Part shown: piece by piece, positions 7,856 to 11,608 of the stretch
Position numbering within the stretch: position 1 is the first letter of the stretch
Layout: each line of letters starts with the position of its first letter
NCBI GenBank assembly: GCA_019245455.1
Contig: JAFARM010000071.1
Span: 1 to 11,608 of the forward strand
Reading direction: 5' to 3'
Source: Sphingomonadaceae bacterium
GTDB taxonomy: Bacteria > Pseudomonadota > Alphaproteobacteria > Sphingomonadales > Sphingomonadaceae
DNA length: 11,608 nt
Notes under the pieces: generated by a model
What the model saw: the letters and a program-made list of their open reading frames with translations, nothing else
Told to the model about the DNA's origin: nothing
The model's database searches: none
Translations under genes and position numbers: made by a program

Positions 7856-9283
7856 GTGTCCGATCAATCCATCACCCCCGTCGTCCTGTCCGGCGGATCG
7901 GGCACGCGGCTGTGGCCGGTGTCGCGGGCGCTGCACCCGAAGCAGCTGCTGCCGATCGCCGGCGAGCGGTCGATGCTGCAGGCGACGGTCGCGCGCTTCG
8001 CTACCCCGGCGTTCGCCGCGCCGATCGTCGTCGGCGGCGAGGAGCACCGCTTCCTGATCGCCGATCAGCTCGACGACGCAGGAGTTGCGCCCTCAGCGAT
8101 CGTCCTCGAGCCGGCCGGGCGCAACACCGCGGCGGCGATCGCGCTCGCGGCGCACCAGGCGCTCGCGGCCGACCCTGAGGCGATGCTCGTCGTCGTGCCG
8201 TCCGACCACGTCATTGCCGACGTCGCCGCCTTCCGTGCTGCGATCGCGACGGGCGCGCCCGCGGCCGCGGCGGGCGGGCTGGTGACGTTCGGCATCGCCC
8301 CGTCAGCGGCGGAGACCGGCTACGGCTATATCGAGGCCGGCGATCCGCTGCCCGGCCTCGCTGGCGTCGCGCAGGTCGCCTGCTTCGTCGAGAAGCCCGA
8401 CGCGGCGACGGCGGCGGCATTCGTCGCCGGCGGGCGGCATCTGTGGAATGGCGGCATCTTCCTGTTCCGCGCCGACCGCTACCTGGCAGAGCTGGTCGAC
8501 CATGCACCCGAGGTTGCCGCGGCCTGTGCTGCGGCGATGGCGGACGCCAGCCGCGACGGCGTCTTCGTGCGCCCTCAGCGCGAAGCCTTCCTCGCCGCCC
8601 CAAGCATCTCGATCGACTATGCCGTCATGGAACATACGACGCGGGCCGCGACGGTTCGCGTCGACATGGGCTGGTCCGATGTCGGGTCGTGGAGCGCGCT
8701 GTGGGACATCGCCCGGCGCGACGACGCCGGCAACGCGTTCCACGGCGACGTCGTCGCGGTGGATGTCGCTGGCTCGCTGATCAGGGTCGACGGCGGCCCG
8801 GCGGTGGCTGTCATCGGCGCGCGCGACCTCGTCGTGGTCTCGACCCGCGACGCGGTGCTGGTCGTGCCGCGAGACCGGGCGCAGGACGTGCGCGCGGTCG
8901 TCGACGCGCTGAAGGCAAATGGCAGCACGCGGCATACGACGCAGCCCGTCGTCCACCGGCCGTGGGGCACGTACGAGACGACCGATCGCGGCGACCGCTT
9001 TCAGACGAAGCGGCTGATCGTCAAGCCAGGGGGACAGTTGTCGTCGCAGATGCACTATCACCGATCCGAGCACTGGGTCGTCGTCAGCGGTACGGCGCTG
9101 GTCACGGTCGACGGGGTCGAGCGGATCGTCGGCGAGAACGAATCGGCCTATATTCCAGCGGGCGTTCAGCACCGGTTGGAGAATCCGGGCAAGGTGCCGC
9201 TCCACCTGATCGAGGTGCAGTGCGGATCGTATCTTGGCGAGGACGATATCGTCCGCTTCGAGGATCGCTACGCGCGGACCTGA
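7856..9283 (+). CDS. manC: Mannose-1-phosphate guanylyltransferase / mannose-6-phosphate isomerase (bifunctional type II PMI)
   Basis: Makes GDP-mannose from mannose-1-phosphate and GTP and, through its C-terminal domain, interconverts mannose-6-phosphate and fructose-6-phosphate. At 475 residues it matches the AlgA/ManC/CpsB length. The pyrophosphorylase signature 'GGSGTRLWPVSR' (13-24) with K29-Q30 is intact. FVEKP is at 177-181, 'WNGGIF' near 197-202, and 'DMGWSDVGSW' at 270-279. The isomerase cupin begins near 'HRPWGTYE' (367-374), with metal ligands expected in 'QMHYHRSEHWVVVSG' (H400, H402, E405) and H439. The start is GTG 7856, preceded by GGAGA five bases upstream. The frame is open further upstream into gmd, but that extension is Cys/Arg-rich shadow sequence. 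No phosphomannomutase lies in the window, so mannose-1-phosphate must be supplied from elsewhere. The gene converges with the Gmd-like gene and overlaps it by 16 bp. Confidence 0.97.
   Translation: MSDQSITPVVLSGGSGTRLWPVSRALHPKQLLPIAGERSMLQATVARFATPAFAAPIVVGGEEHRFLIADQLDDAGVAPSAIVLEPAGRNTAAAIALAAHQALAADPEAMLVVVPSDHVIADVAAFRAAIATGAPAAAAGGLVTFGIAPSAAETGYGYIEAGDPLPGLAGVAQVACFVEKPDAATAAAFVAGGRHLWNGGIFLFRADRYLAELVDHAPEVAAACAAAMADASRDGVFVRPQREAFLAAPSISIDYAVMEHTTRAATVRVDMGWSDVGSWSALWDIARRDDAGNAFHGDVVAVDVAGSLIRVDGGPAVAVIGARDLVVVSTRDAVLVVPRDRAQDVRAVVDALKANGSTRHTTQPVVHRPWGTYETTDRGDRFQTKRLIVKPGGQLSSQMHYHRSEHWVVVSGTALVTVDGVERIVGENESAYIPAGVQHRLENPGKVPLHLIEVQCGSYLGEDDIVRFEDRYART
9251..9279. other. Weak inverted repeat over second convergent overlap
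   Basis: GTCCGC (9251-9256) and GCGGAC (9274-9279) form a 6-bp stem with a 17-base loop, covering most of the 16-bp overlap between the ends of manC and the Gmd-like gene. It is weaker than the repeat at the other convergent overlap and has no T-tract. It could mark transcript ends or be a by-product of codon use. Confidence 0.2.
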
Positions 9284-9984
9284 GCGACGCCTTCGCAGAG
9301 CACGGCGACGAGGTCGCGGCCGTGGGTGACCGCCCGCCAGCCGAGCGCCTCGGCGGCGCGGGCGGGGTCGCCGGCGGTGGCGGGAGGGGCCGCGACCGGG
9401 GGTGGCGCGGAGCGCTTGAAATAGGCCGCTGCTGCTGCCGCCGCGTCGCTGCCCGACAACAGGGTGCCGGTGGCGACCGCGACCTCGCCCGCCGGGCGCT
9501 GCAGCAGCCGCCACAGCGCGTCGACATATTCGGCGGTCCAGCCGCAGTCGGTGGCGCTGGCGAGGTCGGCGGCGGCCGGTTCGACGCCCGCGGCGGTCGC
9601 CGCGACGATGCGCGAGACGGCTGTCGAGCCGGGGCCGAGGCGCGATTCGTGCGGCCAGATCAAGACGGTGGCGACGAAGCGGCCGGCCGCGCGCTCGGCG
9701 GCCAGGGCAGCGCGGCGGCGCGTGTCGGCGGGGTCGACGGCGACGCACAGGCGGCCGGCGGCGACGGGAACGGTGTCGCCGTAGCGCAGGTCGTAGACCT
9801 CGTCGGCGCCGTCGGCGGCGTCGGCGGGGATCGCCGTGACCCTCACCTGGTCGGCGATTCCGAGTGTTTCCAACAGGTGGGTGTCGCCGGTGCCGGCAAG
9901 CGCGTAGCCGCGGGCGTCGAGCAGGCGCGCGAGGTAGGCGCCAAGCGCGGTTTCGAGCCCCAGGATCGCCGCCCGTTTCGCCAT
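9268..9984 (-). CDS. Gmd-related SDR-fold protein lacking catalytic residues (probable pseudoenzyme)
   Basis: This 238-residue protein aligns along its length with the Gmd encoded at 6666-7709 but is about 110 residues shorter. Shared landmarks are 'GAYL..LL..RGY' (15-27), 'DEVYDL' (61-66, Gmd DEIYNL), 'HES' (112-114), 'D.GW..EYVDALWR' (146-159), 'VATG' (170-173) and 'GDP.....ALGW' (205-216). Missing are the central glycine of the nucleotide loop (GLETALG instead of GVTGQDG) and the whole block carrying catalytic Thr/Glu and Tyr-x3-Lys. Dehydratase activity is therefore unlikely. The reading frame is intact, with a strong GGAGG five bases before the ATG, so it looks expressed and not like a decaying pseudogene. 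It could be a regulatory partner of Gmd, a binder of GDP-sugar, or a remnant under relaxed selection. The alignment is by eye; function is unknown. Confidence 0.75.
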   Translation of the reverse strand: MAKRAAILGLETALGAYLARLLDARGYALAGTGDTHLLETLGIADQVRVTAIPADAADGADEVYDLRYGDTVPVAAGRLCVAVDPADTRRRAALAAERAAGRFVATVLIWPHESRLGPGSTAVSRIVAATAAGVEPAAADLASATDCGWTAEYVDALWRLLQRPAGEVAVATGTLLSGSDAAAAAAAYFKRSAPPPVAAPPATAGDPARAAEALGWRAVTHGRDLVAVLCEGVAQVRA

Positions 9985-10020
9985 TAACGCCTCCGTAACC
10001 CTGTCGGTCGCCGCGCCGGC

Positions 10021-10061
10021 GTGACCGCGCCCGTGCGCATCCCGCGGATGCGGCAGGTCAC
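10021..10061. repeat. Nested inverted repeats in the 9985-10260 intergenic region
   Basis: An outer arm pair, GTGACC (10021-10026) and GGTCAC (10056-10061), encloses a perfect 7-bp hairpin, CGCATCC (10036-10042) and GGATGCG (10046-10052), with a CGC loop. It lies 36 bp upstream of the Gmd-like gene and about 200 bp upstream of the DUF937 gene. It could be an operator, a transcript leader fold or a boundary element. Apart from this and the 13-bp repeat further right, I see no gene or recognisable promoter in the 276-bp gap. Confidence 0.4.
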
Positions 10062-10184
10062 GAGGACGGGGCGGGCGTGCGTCACCCCGCGACCCTAGCC
10101 GCGCCGCGCCCGAGCCGCTACCGTCACGGCCGCGATCGTCGCCGCCGATCCGTCATGGACCCGTGGCAGGATCGCCGCCGTTGT

Positions 10185-10223
10185 CCATCCGCCCGTCCCA
10201 TCCGCCCGTCCAGTCCGCCAGCC
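10185..10223 (+). repeat. 13-bp tandem repeat in the DUF937 gene leader
   Basis: CCATCCGCCCGTC occurs twice back-to-back (10185-10197 and 10198-10210), followed by a degenerate third copy (10211-10223, 9 of 13 matching). The whole stretch up to the gene is C-rich and pyrimidine-biased on the plus strand, ending in AGGAG eight bases before the DUF937 start. It could lie in an unstructured 5' leader or be a slippage-generated repeat. Confidence 0.6.
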
Positions 10224-10260
10224 GCCCGTTCACCCATCCAGCGCCCCAGGAGCCCCGCCG

Positions 10261-10866
10261 ATGTCGCAGCCGCTGATCGATCTCGTCAACCGCTTCGGCG
10301 GCGAGAAGGCCGTCGAGGACATGGCCGCTCGCGTCGGCCTCAGCCCCGAGCAGACGCAGTCGGCGATCGCCGCGCTGATGCCCGCGGTCGCCGGCGGCCT
10401 CGCCAACAAGGTCGAGACCGAGGGCCCGGCGTCGCTCGACGCCGCCGCCGCCCCGGCGACGAGCGTCGTCGCCGGCGAGGGCGCGGCGAGCGACGCCGCG
10501 GTCGAGCACGGCGGCGGCCTGCTCGGATCGCTGTTCGGCGGCCACGCCGGGACCAACGCCGTCGCCGACCACGCCGCGGCGGCGACGGGCCTCGACGCGT
10601 CGAAGCTGGCGGCGCTGCTGCCGATGGTGGCGACGCTCGCCGCCGGCGCGCTCGGCCACGCCGGCAACGTGCCCGGCGAAGGCGTCGCTCCGGGCGGGCA
10701 GCCGTCGGGCGGCATCGGCGGGATGCTCGGCGGGCTGATGAACCAGATCGGCGGCGGCCAATCGGGGACGCCCGGCGGAGCGGCGTCGGTCCTGCAGTCG
10801 ATGCTGGCGGGGCAGGGCGGCAATGCGCTGGAGGGCATCCTCGGCGGGCTGTTCCGGCCGCATTGA
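10261..10866 (+). CDS. DUF937 family protein of unknown function
   Basis: A 201-residue Ala/Gly-rich protein whose N-terminus ('LIDLVNRFGGEKAVEDMAAR', then 'LSPEQTQSAIAALMPAVAGGL') resembles the DUF937 family, whose function is not established. A second helical stretch, 'LDASKLAALLPMVATLAAGAL', repeats the same 'LLPMVA..A.G' pattern near residues 111-131. The C-terminal third is glycine-rich, with recurring 'GGMLGGLM', 'GSLFGG' and 'EGILGGLF' units. There is no clear signal peptide. The start at 10261 is ATG with AGGAG eight bases upstream. The J-domain gene begins 2 bp after its stop, so the two are very likely cotranslated and may act together. The family match is by pattern recognition, without a search. 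Confidence 0.75.
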   Translation: MSQPLIDLVNRFGGEKAVEDMAARVGLSPEQTQSAIAALMPAVAGGLANKVETEGPASLDAAAAPATSVVAGEGAASDAAVEHGGGLLGSLFGGHAGTNAVADHAAAATGLDASKLAALLPMVATLAAGALGHAGNVPGEGVAPGGQPSGGIGGMLGGLMNQIGGGQSGTPGGAASVLQSMLAGQGGNALEGILGGLFRPH

Positions 10867-10868
10867 CG

Positions 10869-11405
10869 ATGGCGGGCCGGCGCAGTCTCGACTGGGGATT
10901 CCCGCGCTGGCGCGACTATGGCACCGGCGGTGCGGCGACGGCGCTCAGGCCGTGCGACCGCGACGGCTGCGACCGGCCCGGTGATCACCCGGCGCCGAAA
11001 GCCCCCAACCGGCCCGACCGCTGGTGGTTCTGCGAGGCGCACGCCGCCGAATATAACCGCGGGTGGGATTATTTCGCCGGGCTTTCGGCCGAGCAGGCGC
11101 GCGAACGCGAGGCTGGAGCGACGGGTGAGTCGGGCTTCACCCGCGCCCGTCACTGGGGCTGGGGCGGCACGGGCGACGGCAGCCGCAGCCGCGCCGAACT
11201 CGACGCGCTCGCCGCGCTCGACCTGCCGCCCGATGCCGACGCCGCGGCGATCAAGGCGGCGCACCGGCGGCTGGCGAAGGCCAATCACCCCGACGCGACC
11301 GGCGGCGATGCGGCCGCGGCGGCGCGCTTCCAGGTCGTCCAGGCGGCGTACGACATCCTCGTCAACGCCGAAGAACAACGTCAGGCCCGGACCGACGTTA
11401 ACTAA
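10869..11405 (+). CDS. J-domain protein with N-terminal Cys/His cluster (DnaJ-like co-chaperone)
   Basis: A 178-residue protein with a C-terminal J-domain (about 113-168): 'LDLPPDADAAAIKAAHRRLA', the diagnostic H140-P141-D142, and 'FQVVQAAYDIL'. J-domains stimulate ATP hydrolysis by DnaK-type Hsp70, so this should be a specialised DnaK partner in the cytoplasm. It lacks the Gly/Phe region and the four CxxCxGxG repeats of true DnaJ. The N-terminal part instead has C29-x4-C34 and C55-x2-H58 in a 'RWWFCEAHAAEYN' context, a possible single metal site and substrate-binding module. 'WDYFAGLS' follows, as I recall for alphaproteobacterial proteins of this type. The ATG at 10869 lies 2 bp after the DUF937 stop; the same frame is open much further upstream, but that part is a shadow of the DUF937 gene. 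Confidence 0.87.
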   Translation: MAGRRSLDWGFPRWRDYGTGGAATALRPCDRDGCDRPGDHPAPKAPNRPDRWWFCEAHAAEYNRGWDYFAGLSAEQAREREAGATGESGFTRARHWGWGGTGDGSRSRAELDALAALDLPPDADAAAIKAAHRRLAKANHPDATGGDAAAAARFQVVQAAYDILVNAEEQRQARTDVN

Positions 11406-11434
11406 TCGTTAGCTTGCGCTAAGGAACCGTTAGC
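11396..11434. promoter_or_regulatory. AT-rich repeat cluster, candidate promoter/operator with CtrA-like half-sites
   Basis: CGTTA(A/G)C occurs three times, at 11396, 11407 and 11428, with start-to-start spacings of 11 and 21 bp, close to one and two helical turns. The first two give TTAA-N7-TTAG (11398-11412), one base off the TTAA-N7-TTAA motif known for the alphaproteobacterial cell-cycle regulator CtrA. TTAGC/GCTAA (11410-11422) also forms a small inverted repeat. The cluster overlaps the end of the J-domain gene and lies about 50-85 bp upstream of the last gene, where a promoter would be expected. Regulator identity is inference. Confidence 0.4.
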
Positions 11435-11452
11435 CATACAGCGCCCGTCGAT

Positions 11453-11468
11453 CCCGCAGGGGTGCGGG
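11453..11468 (+). other. Short hairpin in the leader of the terminal gene
   Basis: A perfect 6-bp stem, CCCGCA (11453-11458) and TGCGGG (11463-11468), has a GGGG loop. It ends four bases before the GGAGG Shine-Dalgarno (11473-11477) of the next gene. It could stabilise the leader or influence ribosome access. It carries no T-tract, so it is unlikely to be the terminator of the J-domain gene. Confidence 0.35.
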
Positions 11469-11482
11469 CGACGGAGGCTGAG

Positions 11483-11608
11483 ATGCGGTTCAAGATGATG
11501 GCGATGGTCGCAGGCGCGGCGATCGCGGTGCCGGCGGCGGCGGTGCAGCCGGTGACGATCACGTCGGCGGGGATCTACGATCCCGGCCATGTCACGGCGA
11601 CGGTCGGC
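11483..11608 (+). CDS. Predicted secreted protein, N-terminal fragment (cut by window edge)
   Basis: The first 42 codons show a Sec signal peptide: MRFK as positive N-terminus, a short hydrophobic core (MMAMVAGAAIAVP) and AAA before VQP as a likely signal peptidase I site near residue 20. The mature part begins 'VQPVTITSAGIYDPG', with nothing diagnostic yet. The start is ATG 11483 with a strong GGAGG five bases upstream. Short leaders of this style occur on exported proteins of sphingomonads, including PEP-CTERM-sorted ones, but the C-terminus needed to tell is outside the window. Confidence 0.75.
   Translation, partial: MRFKMMAMVAGAAIAVPAAAVQPVTITSAGIYDPGHVTATVG

Noticed and set aside
8303..9748. 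Long minus-strand open frame (481 codons) opposite manC and over the Gmd-like gene
   Set aside because: Arg-rich composition typical of antisense frames in GC-rich DNA; manC and the Gmd-like protein explain the region.
8443..9987. 514-codon plus-strand open frame across manC and the Gmd-like gene
   Set aside because: It spans two unrelated genes in a different frame and shows no recognisable domain.
10077..10868. Upstream extension of the J-domain frame
   Set aside because: The extension overlaps the whole DUF937 gene, is almost entirely Arg/Gly-rich, and the ATG at 10869 starts the recognisable protein.
10230..11378. 382-codon minus-strand open frame opposite DUF937 and the J-domain gene
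   Set aside because: Low-complexity Ala/Arg/Pro antisense frame; both sense genes have family signatures.
1..11608. Search for CRISPR repeats, tRNA genes, insertion-sequence ends or phage genes
   Set aside because: No regularly spaced repeats, cloverleaf-like segments, transposase motifs or flanking duplications were seen by eye.

Overview
The window is very GC-rich and densely packed, and its gene content points to an alphaproteobacterium, probably a sphingomonad. That placement is inferred from the style of the GDP-fucose and UDP-xylose enzymes, the paired DUF937 and J-domain genes, the many GTG starts and the GC-rich codon use. It is not proven by any marker gene. No rRNA, tRNA, CRISPR array, insertion sequence or transposase was seen.

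Positions 1-9283 form an exopolysaccharide or surface-glycan locus. Two overlapping glycosyltransferase genes (3-1577 and 1570-2676, + strand) run tail-to-tail into a minus-strand block. Read in its own direction from about 7709 down to 2661, that block is gmd, fcl, an FkbM-family methyltransferase, a UDP-glucuronate decarboxylase (UXS) and a third glycosyltransferase. Divergent from gmd, across a 146-bp gap, lies manC (7856-9283), a bifunctional mannose-1-phosphate guanylyltransferase / mannose-6-phosphate isomerase. ManC makes GDP-mannose, Gmd and Fcl convert it to GDP-L-fucose, and UXS makes UDP-xylose from UDP-glucuronate. Three glycosyltransferases and a methyltransferase are available to use or decorate these sugars. 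The simplest reading is a fucose- and xylose-containing, possibly O-methylated, polysaccharide. No polymerase, flippase or export protein can be identified with confidence, although the first glycosyltransferase carries a membrane domain of unknown identity.

Convergent to manC is a 238-residue protein (9268-9984, - strand) that aligns along its whole length with the Gmd in this window but lacks the catalytic Thr/Glu and Tyr-x3-Lys region and the central glycine of the nucleotide-binding loop. It looks like an intact pseudoenzyme derived from Gmd and is the most unusual gene here.

From about 9985 the content changes. A 276-bp intergenic region with nested inverted repeats and a 13-bp tandem repeat precedes a DUF937 gene. 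That gene is followed 2 bp later by a small protein with a Cys/His cluster at its N-terminus and a J-domain at its C-terminus. The window ends in the first 42 codons of a predicted secreted protein, preceded by an AT-rich, repeat-containing promoter-like region.
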